Positions 45,118 through 57,720 are shown, numbered from the stretch's first letter. The stretch: DNA of 64,000 nt from Ahaetulla prasina (GCF_028640845.1 NC_080540.1:135684420-135748419); one strand, 5' to 3'. Numbers and translations: made by a program. The notes: generated by a model not told the origin, from the sequence alone.

Positions 45118-46158
45118 TTAGCAACCTAACTTTTCACGAGCACTGATGGATATGGAGCTTATGCTTTGAGCTTTGTCTCCATGCTCTGAGACAGAAACTT
45201 TGTTTCTGACTGAGTAAGAAGGCAGCACTATCAAAATGGGCTGTCACTTTGGAAAACTAGGAAGTCAAGGTACCCAGACCTGACCCTTTTATTTACTTCT
45301 GGCAAGTGATGGTGGTAGAGTAAATATTAACTGAAGTTTCCATCCTTATAACCTAATCCTGAACTTTTCAGCTGTTTCTGTAGACTGGTGTTTTGTTTTG
45401 TTTTTTGAGTTATGGGGAAATAAGAATGATTGCTAGAGAGAGGGAGGGAGGCTAGGAGTCCTAGCTTTGCAGTTGTAGGGGGAAAGGACATTGTGACATT
45501 GGTTGTCTTTGCATTGTTTTAAAATTGTGACCTAACCATGAAAGCCATGGTATCTGCAACCTTTCAACAAAAGGATTCTGCTTCTCAAAGCCAAATCATT
45601 ATTTGAGAAAATACTGCTTACACAGGACATGATTCTGAATGAATAATAGAATATTTTAAGAACATGATCTTTGAAACATATAGGCTTGAACCAGCCTTTC
45701 CATGGGTAACAATTAATCCAAGCTTTTCAATGTTTTTTACCCCTGAATATAATAGCAAAGCTGAGAACTATCTGGCTGTTGGAATTTTAAAAAGGAATAT
45801 GCAACAAATTTTTTCACAATTCCAAATAACCAACTTGCTCTATTCCTTCTTTCCTTCTATTTTGCTCTGAGTTCTCCATCCCTATTTTTCTTTTTTTCCA
45901 AATATACACATATCCTTGATTCTTATACTGCACATCTCAATTATATCTAACAAGTTTCTTTCTTTCTTTCTTTCTTTTTTTGGTATGGCACTGTTTTTCT
46001 AAACTGTATATTTCTGTCTCCTCCTCTCCATACATTAGTGCTCAGGTTGTCTCTCCAACACAAAATTCTGCTCTGTAAATAAGCCCAAGGCAGTTCAGCA
46101 GTTGCTGGGTCCTAAAAACAGTTTCTTCTCAATCGCTCTTGATTACAAAACTGTTTTT
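45118..46158. other. Unique noncoding DNA
   Basis: A short (tttc)n run is at about 45957-45977. Otherwise nothing recognised. Confidence 0.55.
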
Positions 46159-46162
46159 ATAC

Positions 46163-46730
46163 TGTTGGAAGAAATATCCATCTGGGTTCAGTTCCAAGTG
46201 GGGACAAAGACACTGGAAACATGGAGGCTGCTTGGAAAGATGGTTTAATGGTGGTCAGGATCACATGGCTTGAGTTCCTGAACAGAAAAGGGCTGAGATC
46301 CTGTGTGCTCCCTGGTTTTATGATTTTTCTGAGCTTTGACCTTTCTGGGGCACAGGAAGAGTATCCTGATTGGTTGTCAGACTCCCAGGGGGTGGGGGTC
46401 TTAGCTAGCCTTGCTGGCTGTCTCTCAAGCTTGCTTGAGCCTTGCCATGTGGTGAGTTTCAGTTGTATTGTGTTGCAAATCATGGGGGGATTGAGTGAGC
46501 TTGGTTGAAGCCTTAATTGCCCATTGACAAAGGTGGGGAGAATGAGTGAGCTTAGCTGAGGCTTTTAATGGCCCATTGACAAAGGTGGGGGAGTCAGGAA
46601 GTTGCAGGAGCTCCTTTGTCTTTAAAACATGTTTCTCCATTTCTCATCCAGGGAAATATATTTTGCCTTTTTAAATATTTTCTAAAATATTTCATTCTTC
46701 TAGGAGGGGGGTGGGTGCTAAATTCCTACA
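46163..46730 (-). repeat. 3' LTR (sense strand minus) of the 46.2-50.4 kb element
   Basis: 568 bp. It differs from the other LTR only by a 4-base gap near 46589 and a 1-base gap in gcaggagctcc, with no substitution seen by eye. On the sense strand U3 holds a duplicated block of about 52 bp ('cacctttgtcaatgggc' twice), a CCAAT motif (accaatcagg) and a TATA-like catAAAAcc. Identical 95-codon open frames appear on the plus strand in both LTRs (46221-46508 and 49906-50193); they are antisense to the element and probably not coding. Confidence 0.93.
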
Positions 46731-46756
46731 ATCCCTACTTTTTTTTTTTTTTTCAA
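46731..46756 (-). promoter_or_regulatory. Polypurine tract-like run next to the 3' LTR
   Basis: On the minus strand this is a run of A followed by gtagggat just before the LTR. It is positioned as the plus-strand DNA primer of reverse transcription would be. The long A-run may have been extended by slippage. Confidence 0.6.
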
Positions 46757-49700
46757 AACGTGAGTTTTGAAACATGCTCTTGGCAAAAATTAAAATTGAT
46801 CAAATCAGTGGGGGCGTTTAATTTTTCTGGTGCAAAGGAAGCTATTGATAGAGACAACAGAAAAAAATTCCTTCAGTGGCTCCCAAAAGCTTTCAACCAT
46901 GAAGGTCTAGCAGCCAGGGGAAAAGTTCTGGTAAGAATTTTACAGTATCCAATTTTCTATGCCAATTAATTTCAGCTGTTAGATATCACTTTCTGAGAGC
47001 TTCCAGTCAGGTCAAGCAAGCACACATCCCAAAATTTTCACAGCCATGGTTTTCCTTTAAATTACAGGCTGCCCATTTCCAAGGGTTGGTTACTGAACCT
47101 GCCCTAGCTCTTACTTTAGTCTATCCAAGATTTTTTTCAGTCCAAATTGAGGTTAATCAGTGTGCAATCCAGGCTATTTCCTTTCTTCTTTTTAAATTAC
47201 ACACAATGAGCCCTGGGACTTCTACTCATGAGACCACCAGTGCAACATATCTTGCTTTACTGGGCAACTGGGCAGCATCATTTGTGAGTCATAGTCAGGG
47301 CTTGGGTTTTGGATATCACTTTTTCTGCTATCTCTTCAAGAGAGGAATTGCCTGAGGGGATGCCCTCCCCTATGGAATTAGCAGGGAGATCTGACTCCTT
47401 GGGCTTTTAGTGCCACAGAGCAAAAATCAACCTAGAAGAAGCCTTGTGTGGAGGTAAGTGAAGGGAATAGACTAATTCTGAATGGTGTGTCTCTCTGTGT
47501 GTGCCTGTGTATGCAGCTACTTTTACAATACAGGCAATACAAACATTTTGGACATATTTCCTCCACCAGACAAAATCTGTTCAGAACTTGCTGCGGTAGC
47601 CACTCAAATACAATCCTTACATGAGTACTTTAGACTGATTACAATGTAAATGAGACAAGAAAGAAAACATTACAATGAATTTTCCACCTCCCCCATAGTC
47701 TTTCCAGTTGTCTTCTGGGAATTGAAAAGAGTCTTTTAGTCTTTACTTGTACATCTCAGGGTCCTTTTTTTCATGTCTGCTGGGTAGCATGCTTGGTAAT
47801 AAGGCTGGTTAGTCAGGCTTGGAAGGTCTGCTCCACTCTGGTTGCTGTGATGACTTTCAGTGGGGGCTGGATTCAAACTCAATTCCTGGCTCCAACAAAT
47901 GGAAGGTCTTCTCTGGGGGCAGCATCTGGAACCATGTGCTTTGCTCCCACAGTTGCAGAGTCATCTTTGCAGGGCAGAAAGACATTAGAACAGGATCCCC
48001 TCCCCACTTTTGTGGGTAATCTCCTCAGGAAAGGCATTGTAACAGGATTAAAAGGGGGGGGTAGATATCTTGCAGGCAGAGTTTGAAAAGAAACAACACA
48101 TCAATATTGCAGTTACTAAAAGGTAATGCAGTTTCAACAAAATGGAGACACAACTGATGAGAAAGAAAAAACTTCACATACTTCAGGAAGAGGATGAACA
48201 GGTAAAATCATTTAAATACACAGTAAATGCAAGACTGAATTTTTTTCTCTTGTAAGTGAACTTAAAACATTTCCTCATAAACTTATCTTGTAAGTGAACT
48301 TAAAATGTTTCCTTATAAACTTGAGTTGTTACTTTAAGATAAAGAGGAGAAAAAGCAGAAATGAAAAGTTCTGTACCCTATTCGGTGGCCACACGAAAAT
48401 AGGGCAAAGGCTTTCTTTCTTTTCTCTCTCTCTTTTCCCTATTTTATTGCTTCAACCTTTTGTTTTTGTTTTCCTAACAATTTAAAATTCTTGTCTCTAG
48501 AGATCAGATACATTTTACAGTTACAATTACTTCAAGGGCCCACAAAGACAGACATACACACATAAAAACAAGGAGGACAGAGAGAGGAAAACAAAACTCT
48601 GAGATTTACACACACACTGATCATTACCGCCATAAATCTCAGTTAAATTAGGAAGGCACAAATCTTAACAGACAGACCACGTGGTTCCATAGAAGAAAGA
48701 GAAAGAGACAAACAAACAAACAAAAACCCAAACATTCCTATTTATATATTTCCCTTTTCTTTTAAGTACCTTTATTTAGCCAAATTTGTTTCCTATTCTC
48801 ATCTTTATTACACAATTTCCTCAATTTCTTTTTCCGCATACCAGGTAAAACTGGCAGCCTCCGGGCACTCCAGGCCCCCAGCAGGTTTTCCAGGGGATTT
48901 CCCTCCACCCTCGAGCTACTGCTTCCCATGTTTCCCTCTCCGATGTGAGGTTTTATTTTTCACTTTGGCTTAGCCGGGTGGATCCTCCTACAGTTTTCAG
49001 AAAAAAAAGGTTCTGGGAAGGACTTCGACTCCCTTCTGTCGAAGTATGAGCACCTTCCTGTTAAGGGAGCTTCCGTTTTGGATCAAAAAAAGGTGATCCC
49101 AGAGGACCTACTGCCCTGCCAGTAGGTACGAGCACCTCCTCAACACTGCTTCCTGCTTCCTTTTTCGCATACCAGGCAAAGCTGGCAGCCTCCGGGCATC
49201 CAGGGCCCCAAGCAGATTTCCTGCTTCCTTTTTTTTTCTCCTTTTCTCCTTTTTTACTCTCTTAATTGCTTCATTCACACTTACTTTCCTCTCGCTCGGC
49301 TTCCGTTCCTAATAAACACAAAGTTCCACGTTTGGCTTCCCCCCCTTGCTTTCTCTATCCTACCGGTCACGGCTCGGTGGAGCTAGCAGTAGGCAGAGGT
49401 GCGGCTAGAGGTTGCTCAAAGAGGTGGAATCAGACTGTTTCCTCAGGTGGAATCCCACACACACTTCCTCCTTCCCTAACAGAAGGTCCTGTGCTCTGGC
49501 AAAACCCCCATGCTCTCCAGACTTTTGGTCTTTCTGCGGTTAGGAAATGCACAGAGGATGCAAGATCCAGCTGTGATTGGGAGCAGGGCTCTCTCATTCA
49601 CACACATGCAGGCATACACATATTTCCCATGCTTTTCCATGCTTAAAATTAAAATTTAGAGGTACTCACCTTCTTTCCAAGCAGTCTTTGAGCTCAACAC

Positions 49701-49827
49701 TCAAAACCCCTTTAAAACCTAGTTCCAAATGGCCAAGGTCCAGGAAAACTTACCCACAGACTCAATGGGTCTGCTGCTAGCAAGGGAGGCTTACCTGGGC
49801 CAGGTCCATTGGTTAGGTTAGCTTGGA
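46757..49827 (-). other. Internal region of the LTR element, no recognisable coding
   Basis: About 3 kb between the purine tract and the primer binding site. Structured parts are a tandem duplication of about 38 bp (48248-48285 and 48286-48323, 'tcttgtaagtgaacttaaaa') and a direct repeat of about 60 bp in the leader, 'cgcataccaggtaaaactgg' at 48836 and 'cgcataccaggcaaagctgg' at 49166, each followed by 'cagcctccgggca'. Open frames longer than 60 codons in this interval are antisense (for example 47086-47355, 47793-48086, 49266-49646). Confidence 0.75.
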
Positions 49828-49845
49828 GTCCCTTCGTGGTCGCCA
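49828..49845 (-). promoter_or_regulatory. Primer binding site complementary to tRNA-Arg
   Basis: On the plus strand gtcccttcgtggtcgcca reads as the 3' end of a vertebrate tRNA-Arg (TCG/CCG type) including CCA; the element's own strand is therefore complementary to it. It lies 2 bases from the LTR edge, the usual spacing. The tRNA identity is from memory of the human gene and should be confirmed by alignment. Confidence 0.85.
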
Positions 49846-49847
49846 AT

Positions 49848-50420
49848 TGTTGGAAGAAATATCCATCTGGGTTCAGTTCCAAGTGGGGACAAAGACACTG
49901 GAAACATGGAGGCTGCTTGGAAAGATGGTTTAATGGTGGTCAGGATCACATGGCTTGAGTTCCTGAACAGAAAAGGGCTGAGATCCTGTGTGCTCCCTGG
50001 TTTTATGATTTTTCTGAGCTTTGACCTTTCTGGGGCACAGGAAGAGTATCCTGATTGGTTGTCAGACTCCCAGGGGGTGGGGGTCTTAGCTAGCCTTGCT
50101 GGCTGTCTCTCAAGCTTGCTTGAGCCTTGCCATGTGGTGAGTTTCAGTTGTATTGTGTTGCAAATCATGGGGGGATTGAGTGAGCTTGGTTGAAGCCTTA
50201 ATTGCCCATTGACAAAGGTGGGGAGAATGAGTGAGCTTAGCTGAGGCTTTTAATGGCCCATTGACAAAGGTGGGAGGGGGAGTCAGGAAGTTGCAGGGAG
50301 CTCCTTTGTCTTTAAAACATGTTTCTCCATTTCTCATCCAGGGAAATATATTTTGCCTTTTTAAATATTTTCTAAAATATTTCATTCTTCTAGGAGGGGG
50401 GTGGGTGCTAAATTCCTACA
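49848..50420 (-). repeat. 5' LTR (sense strand minus) of the 46.2-50.4 kb element
   Basis: 573 bp, near-identical to 46163-46730; see that entry for its internal organisation. As the 5' LTR it would carry the promoter that drives the element. Confidence 0.93.
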
Positions 50421-50424
50421 ATAC

Positions 50425-51112
50425 TGTAAATCATCTCGGGGAAACAAGAAGCTTCCCCTTACTTAGTCTCTGGGGCAGATTCCAGCCCCAGAGTTCTCGA
50501 GTGATAATTCTGCATTGTGATTATTGCTCAATCCCTTTTGATTCTATAAAGGTCAAACTCTGAACATTTTATTCAGTTCTTGGCACCAGACTTTACAAGA
50601 AGGATTTGTTCAGACATGTCGGGGCAGATTCAGAGAAGAGCAACCAAGTTGTCTAATGGTAGCAAATGCTAATTCCCATTAACAAATTGGGATTTGCATT
50701 GAGAAGTGGAGGGGGAGGGGATATATTAGATATTTTCAAGCACCTGAAAAGATATTGCACAAGTGCTTGCCTTCATCTGAGAAGATAGGATGCAGTATGC
50801 TGGATTTATGTTACAGGCAGAATTTGGTTGACTATAAGGGAAAATGTGCTATTGATAAGAGCATTATGGAACCATTTCACCAATGAGATAGCAAGATTCC
50901 CTATATGGGATGTATTCAAGGAGAAGCTGACAGCCATATATAATGGATGCTTTATTTTGGGTATTGGCAGAGTACAGGAGTTTGGAGCCCCATTCAATTC
51001 TATGATTCTTTAACCTAAAGCAGTCACTAAGACCAAACAGAATAAGATATCCCCAAGAATTAACTAACTAATGAGGAAGAAAAAGAGTCCTTGCAGATTT
51101 TTACTTCGTTAG
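50425..51112. other. Unique noncoding DNA
   Basis: Nothing certain. 50560-51010 ('ggcagattcagagaagagca', 'gtggagggggaggggatata') has the flavour of an old CR1-type 3' region, but I could not confirm it. Confidence 0.4.
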
Positions 51113-51215
51113 TCATAACTGACTATAGACAGTGGCACTCATCTCCATTTCAAGGCCCGTTGATCCAGTGCTGTCCGAAGACATTTCCACAGTCATGTGA
51201 CCAGCATGGGTGTGA
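51113..51215 (-). mobile_element. Fragment of Sauria-type SINE (3' part)
   Basis: 'actcatctccatttcaaggc', 'ccagtgctgtccgaagacat' and 'cacagtcatgtgaccagcat' match 63345-63418 in order and strand. Confidence 0.75.
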
Positions 51216-51297
51216 TGAGGGCTCACTGGGCTTTTCGGCTGGACAGCCCAGGTTCAAGACCTGAGAATTGTGTGATGAGGTGAGTTCCCATTTTGCC

Positions 51298-52140
51298 TAT
51301 TTATTTATTTATTTTTTATTTTATTTCATCAAGCATGTATTTTATGACAAATACAAGTGTAAACATAATTATAAATACATGAAAAGGATACGAATAAAAG
51401 AAAGGGACAGGGACGGTAGGCATGTGGGTGCACTTATGCACGCCCCTTACAGACCACTTAGGAATGGGGTGAGGTCTACAGTAGACAGTCTAAGGTTAAA
51501 GTTTTGGGGATTTGGGGAAGAAACCACAGAGTCAGGTAGTGCATTCCTGGCATTGATAACTCTGTTATTGAAGTTTTATTTTCTGCAGTCTAGTTTGAAT
51601 CGGTTTACCATGAGTTTGTATCTATTGTGTGCTCTTGGTTGGGGTTTTTTTTGGTTTAAGCTGAAATATTCATTGGCTGGCAGGACATTGTAACAGATGA
51701 TTTTATGTACTATGCTTAGGTCAGACCGAAGACGGCAAAGTTCTAAATTGTCTAAGACCAAAATTTTGAGTCTGGTGGCATAAGGTATTTTGTTGCGAGC
51801 AGAGGAATGGAGGACTCTTCTTGTGAAATATCTCTGGACTCATTCGATTGTATTAATATCCGATATGCAGTGCGGGTTCCAGACAGATGAGCTGTATTCA
51901 AGAATTGTTCTGGCAAAAGTTTTGTATGCCCTAGTTTGCAGTTCAATATTACGGGAGAAGAAGCTACGCAAGATTAGGTTAACAACTGTTAATGCTTTTT
52001 TAGCAGTACTGTTACAGTGAGCTCTGGCAGTTAGATCATTTGAGATGAGTACTCCGAGGTCTTTGACAGAGTGAGGGTTGTCTGTTAGGTCGTATCCATC
52101 CAGCTCCTGCCAACCTAGCAGTCTGAAAGCATGCAAATGC
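51298..52140 (-). mobile_element. L2-class LINE remnant (C-terminal ORF2 and 3' UTR)
   Basis: On the minus strand: 'SVKDLGVLISNDL' and 'TILEYSSSVWNPH' (52136-51840), corresponding to the conserved 'KDLGV' and 'LEY.S.VWNP' blocks after the reverse transcriptase fingers and palm. These are followed by 'NLELCRLRSDLSIVHKII' (about 51745-51680) and a short 3' UTR with an (attt)-rich tail at 51298-51325. Frameshifts separate the blocks, so it is not functional. Only about 280 codons' worth remains. Confidence 0.88.
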
Positions 52141-53617
52141 GAGTAGTTAATACATACCTACTGTGGTAGAGAGGAAATATCTAATGAGGAAAGAGGGCTA
52201 TTTATTCTTTAGTTAAAGGGGGAGGGGGAGCCATAGCACAGAAAAATCCTCCTTTGCTGTCATCCACTCGAAGAGCCTCAACCCCTTTAACAGAGTATAA
52301 AAATCGTTAAATTCCATAAAAAAGATGAAGTCAGTGCAAACAAAATGATGATATAATGCTTGGCCTTTATGGCTTCACAGAATTAAAAAGATAAATATTT
52401 AATTTTTTAAAAAAATCCTTAGATCCAACACACCCTGAGGACATTTAATAAGGATTAAGCAATCTCAATGTCTTTTTCTTCTCTTTTCTGTAGTGTTAAC
52501 TGGAGAAAGAAAATGGAAAATTGGCAGTGGTGTGGGGGAGTGGAATGACCTGCTCCAGTTCTTTATACTGTCCTGGAGGAGGGCAGAGCTGGCTGGCAGA
52601 AATGTAGAACATTGTGTTTCAAACCTTCCATGTTCCCTCTGATCTTGAATTCAAATGACCGGTTACTTATCCATTTGGAAATGAAAGGCAACTACTGAAA
52701 AAGAAGACAGTGGCTGATATAACTCAGCGTAGAACTTTGAAAATTAAAAAGGTAGTGGGGGGAATAAAATAAACACCACAGGAATTAAGAGCCTTAAGAA
52801 TCTGGAAATTATAGGTTCACAATGAACATCAAACTTCAGTTTTTGTTATTACTCTCTGTATTCGGTGACACACGCTGCCCAATCACAGGCAGATGAAAAC
52901 TGCCTTTGCTATTCTTTTCTATGGATAGCTCTCATCTGGAAATGGGCTCTAAAGTACCAAAAGAAAGAGTACTTCTGTCTCTTCTTCCTAGCCCTCCCCC
53001 TTTCCCACAATCCTCTATACCTCAAGCTGTTCCGCTACAGTATCTTCCCAATAGTCATGATCAGAATAGAAGGAGAATGTGAGAAGGGAAAATATTGTAT
53101 TAGCTTTTCTTTTCCTCACAATTTCCTGATGGACACAAGTGGTGCAGCTGGACAGGCAGAGGAAATCCAGGAAACGACCACAGATGATGATGATGATGAT
53201 GGAGCTTGAAGTGTCCTGCAGTCCTCATCCTGCCTCCAGGACTAGCTGTCCCTACCTCCTAAGGACCTCACTTTTCTCTTGTACAATGCAAGTTGCTAAA
53301 TAGATGGCTAGAAAACAAAGAACCCAGTGAATATTCTCATTCTCTCACTGTCTCTCTCTGTATGAGAGAGAGGGGGAGAGAGGAAGAGAGAGAACATGCA
53401 GAGCAAGAAACTTGCCCTCATCTATGCATTCCCAGTGTTTCCCTCAATTACTTTTCCCAAATAGAACAAAACCCAGGAAGATGCAATTTACCACCCTAAA
53501 TCTAAAAAAAAAACCACCCAGGTATTGAAATTTATGAAGTAAATATATAGTTGAGATACAGAATATTAAATATCAGGCAAGAAGTTCAGTGATGCTGCAT
53601 AACCTCTCCCAGGTAGG
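52141..53617. other. Unique noncoding DNA
   Basis: A plus-strand frame of 114 codons (52865-53209) ends in a (gat)n Asp run and has no domain. A (ga)n-rich stretch lies at 53340-53395. Nothing else. Confidence 0.5.
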
Positions 53618-53880
53618 GGCCTCTGTGGCTCAGACTGCTAATGCAGTCTGTTATTAACAGCAGCTGCCTGCAATTACTGCAAGTTCAAGTCCCACTAGGC
53701 CCAAGGTTGACTCAGCCTTCCATCCTTTATAAGGTAGGTAAAATGAGGACCCAGATTGTTGGGGGCAATAAGTTGACTTTGTATATAATATACAAATGGA
53801 TGAAGACTATTGTTTGACATAGTGTAAGCCGCCCTGAGTCTTCGGAGAAGGGCGGGATATAAATGCAAATTTTAAAAAAG
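53618..53880 (+). mobile_element. tRNA-derived SINE, family A
   Basis: Head 'gcctctgtggctcagactgc', B-box-like 'gcaagttcaagtcccac', body 'cagccttccatcctttataa', hairpin tail 'gtaagccgccctgagtcttc' then gggcgg. The plus strand carries the transcript sense. The minus-strand frame across it (53727-54068) is an artefact. Confidence 0.88.
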
Positions 53881-54615
53881 GTAGTCAATGATATAGAAGT
53901 AGCAGGTACAGGGATGAGATGACTCTCTTGACAAAAGACAAAAAGGCCTGGAAGAAGCAAAGAAGGATATGACTTCCTATTTTCCTCCATTCTCGCGGAA
54001 AGGAAAAGATACCAAGCATCATTTTTGTGGGCCCACATAATCAAAATCACATCAGCCCTATCTTCCATTATCCTGCCTGCCTGCCTCCCCTCTCCTCCCC
54101 TTTCGATTGAACCACACTGTTTGCCATCAGTGCTTCTGATGACAGACTTCCAGAGGTCAGCTGTAGTGTGTGAGAAAATGTTTTTCTCTTGTTTGTTTTA
54201 GGCCACCTACTTGTCCTTTTCGTTGGGCACTTTCCAACGCAGATATAGTATGGCAGTAGAAAAACAAGCTTCCTAATCACTCCTCACTTCCTTATAATTT
54301 TAATCAGATTTATTATTTGAGAGGGGGGAAAATCCTAATCCCCAAAACATTATTTTATACTTACGATCCTATAAAACAGGAATGGGTAATTCATAGTCCG
54401 CAGCTGATACAGCACCCCAATTTCGGTCACGCTTGCCAAGCGGGGTAGCAAAATTATCAGTTGTTTGTGGTACGATCAGCAGAACGTAAGAAGGCTTCTT
54501 GGATTAAACCCAAGTTGATATAGCCTCACACCATTTTCATAGTGGCCAATCAGTTGTTTCTGGGAGACCCCTCTCCTGCTCATGGCTCCTGCAACTGTTA
54601 ACAGAGGTACAGTTG
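53881..54615. other. Unique noncoding DNA
   Basis: Nothing recognised. Confidence 0.5.
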
Positions 54616-54710
54616 CAAGCCTGGCTAGGTGGCTCAATGGCTAAGACGCTGAGCTTGTTGGTCAGAAAAGTCGGCAGTTCGTCGGTTATTGTTACTGTTA
54701 CTGCTATCCT
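54616..54710 (+). mobile_element. Truncated tRNA-headed SINE (family B')
   Basis: 'cctggctaggtggctcaatg', 'gctaagacgctgagcttgtt' and 'cggcagttcgtcggtta' match the head of 32711-32872, then jump directly to a gttactgttact tail. The CR1-derived part is missing, so this is an internally deleted or variant copy. Confidence 0.75.
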
Positions 54711-57589
54711 GCCTGCAACGGAAGTACCAGTGTAAAGTAATCTTACTTAATAATTCTTAGAATTTCATCATTACAAGCCTTGCTTTTCTTGGTAACCGAT
54801 TATAATGAGCAGATTGTCAGATTTTCTTTTTGCTTCATCTGTTACTCAGTTCTGCATATGCATATAACGTTAGAACCTCTCTGTTTGCATTTAGCAACAT
54901 TCTGTAAGAGCTAAAAGGCCTTTCTGAAATTTTTCACAGGCTAATTTGGATACAACTGTCTCAGTTTGTCATCCATAAATCAATCAAGAGCAATCAATCA
55001 AAGGGATTAAATTAAAACCCAAGATTTCCCCACTTTTTATCTGAATGCAATTTAACGGTTTACTAATTGATGCCAATGAAATACTGTGGATTGTTAGTCA
55101 ATGGGGCATGAACAGTGGTATGCAATCTATATTAGGTAGCCATTTAAATTAGTATGTTTCAACAGAGATGATGAGAGTTCTGATACTTTTTGGTAGTCAT
55201 AACTTACTTTGTGATATAAAAGTACACAATTAAAAAAAAAAGCATCCCAAAGAGTATCAGCAACTGATTGGGTGAGTAGCATTAACCATTGCATGTAAAA
55301 GTATGGGTCAAATATCTATTCCTACCCATATAAGGTGAAAGTCAATACTGTGCATTTTGTACGGATTTCTCAGTAGTTACTCAGTAAAGAGTTATAAAAT
55401 ACAAATTTTCAAGTGAAAGACCTCAATTCTGTAAGAAACCATGACCAGCATTAACAATCTCAGAAGTATCTTTAATCTTGATTATTCTTCAAAAGGAAAA
55501 AACAACAACACATTAAGTCAGGACTGTTCAGCAGACCACAACAAAGACTCCTCAGACACATTTATAACACACTGATAACACAGATTCCTATGGCAATGCC
55601 CAGTGGAACAGATGGTGGCGTGGGCATTAGGTACCAGCCTCCTGGCAATTTGAACATCTGTTCCCGTTAGAAAATGCTAATTGCCATCAATCAGGACAGC
55701 ACCTACCCACATTTACATGCTAATACACACTCACTCACACAAAAATTACATCGACTTTTCTCTGGGCACAATGCTTGCTGCATGTTAAGTAACTATCATT
55801 GCTCAGACACTGCAAACTCTCCTGATGCCAGATATATATCCCCTCAGCCAGCTCACAGGAAAGCATTATTAGCTGAAGGGACAATTCATTCCATTCTCTT
55901 CTCTTTTCCCCAAAAAAGTAAACTCTCAAATGGGATGGACTTCTCAGGTGAAACTGGCATTTTTCATCTCGATTAAAACTGAGATCAGTTGCCAAGTCCG
56001 GTCTAGATGTTTTATAATAAAACATTTCCGGAACCCAGAATGAGAGCCAGTTTTGGGATCTCCTATACCTTGGAGAGAGAAAACCAGAAGCAGATGGCTC
56101 TGCACTGACTAGTGTTTTAGAGCCTAGCAATGTAGAACTTATTCATTGAGACATTCCAGTCTATCAATGAATAGCAAAGCATAATATATTTAAATATATT
56201 TAAATCATACGCATAATATAGCAGAATTTATTCTTCTAGGGTTGCTCTATGAGGGAGATGGGAGGTCTCTAAATACGATAAGTAAAATATATTTAAATCA
56301 CATTGTAAAGTGGCATCCAAACCAATGGAAAAAAATGACATATAATTTTAACAAGCATCCCATAGTTGCAGTTAAGCTCCTGACTCCCTGCGATGCTGCT
56401 ACCTAAACCATTATTTTGGCACTGGTGACATCTTGGCAGCAAACACCAATTGTCATTCCATGGCTGGTTTCCAGCCATAGCCCATGTGTCTTTACTCAGT
56501 AGCTGAGGGAATCGCTGGGCACAGCAAGGTCATGGGGAAAAAAAGAAGAAGCATGCACGCCATCTGTCCAAGAGACACAGGTCTTGCCTCCAGAGAACAT
56601 TTCATAAGTTTTGAATTAGAGCAGATTGACTGACCAAACTATCCATATGCATAAGGGAGGAGGCCTATTTCTTGCCTGCATCTGAACAAAGAATATCTGT
56701 TCTTTGTAAAAAAGAAAAAAACTGTTTACAGTAGTGTTAACCAATATGACAGAACTAGATTCACATAACTTGCTAAGTCGTAATGTGATTTGTTTGGTTT
56801 TGCTAACTACATCTATTTACGGGTAATTTCAGCAAGACATGATCAAATACAATATTGTATATGCACAGTGATTATTTCTAGCACCGAGGAAACTATAACA
56901 GGAAGTTTTAAGTTTGAGAGCTCTGAGCAAACCCAAGGTCAGCTAAAGATAGTGCTTTTATTCATGAACAAGACCTTACTTGCCAACAGAGCCAAATTAA
57001 CATGACTTCCTGCTTTTTGCTTTTCAAATAGGCAGCCCCCCCTTACCTAAAGACTATATTACCTGAGATGCTGGTTCAGAACAGTGGACTACTTAGAAAA
57101 GTGTGATGTTGTTGACAAACACTGCAGAAGGAAACCACGACACTAGGATAAGATACTTCTGGATGCAGTACAAGTAAGAGACTCCAGTTCAAATAGTCAA
57201 TCCAGTGCCAGGTGGTCAACTGTACCTATTTTTCTTTTGACATTGGCACTCGACCGAATGACAAATTGTATGTGAGAATTCAATTTCCTTCTTGGAATTA
57301 GGGGGAAGATTTTCTACATCCTGAGGAAGCACTTCCAAAGGAAGATGCAACTTAGTAAGCGCCAACATTTTTGGTTCAAGATGGTCTTCTGGAATTCTTT
57401 AAATTTTCAAAATCTTGCCCTTTCTAATCCCAAAAAAATCAAACAGACATGAAGTCATTTATGTCAAAGAAACCTCACCATGTCTTTGAATTATCAGCTA
57501 CATGTCAAGTTGTTCTCAAATCATAATGTGATGCCTGGTGACTACATAGACACATCCCTGCTGTTTTCTTGACAATTATAGAAATGGTT
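54711..57589. other. Unique noncoding DNA
   Basis: No repeat or gene recognised. The longest frames (55674-55976 plus, 100 codons; 55735-56130 minus, 131 codons) overlap on opposite strands and have no identifiable domains. Confidence 0.5.
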
Positions 57590-57720
57590 TGCTGCTACTG
57601 TTTTCTAAGATGATTCTTTTGGGACTGCTGGTTTTGGTTTGTTTTTTTCCTTCCCAGTCTACATGGAGACATGTGATTTCTTGGTGGTGTTCTACTTAAC
57701 TCCTAATCATGCTTGATTCT
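57590..57720. repeat. Diverged repeat body matching 29830-29970
   Basis: See 29830-29970. Similarity is modest. Confidence 0.35.

Larger units (their letters stand above)
46163..50420 (-). mobile_element. Full-length nonautonomous LTR retroelement (ERV-like), very young
   Basis: Two direct repeats, 46163-46730 and 49848-50420, are flanked by atac on both sides (46159-46162 and 50421-50424), a 4-bp target-site duplication. On the minus strand the LTRs run TGTAGG...TTCCAACA. The primer binding site follows the 5' LTR (49848-50420 on the minus strand) and a purine tract precedes the 3' LTR. The internal region is 3117 bp. Sense-strand frames there are short and I see no gag, protease, reverse transcriptase, integrase or env motif, so it must use proteins supplied by another element. 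A 4-bp duplication fits gammaretrovirus-like ERV1 or some Gypsy elements; class is not resolved. Confidence 0.93.

Noticed and set aside
46221..46508. 95-codon frame repeated identically at 49906-50193
   Set aside because: Both are in the two LTRs and antisense to the element. Identity reflects LTR identity, not coding constraint.
46757..49827. Search for gag, protease, reverse transcriptase, integrase or env in the LTR element
   Set aside because: No recognisable motif on the sense strand; sense frames are short. The element is treated as nonautonomous.
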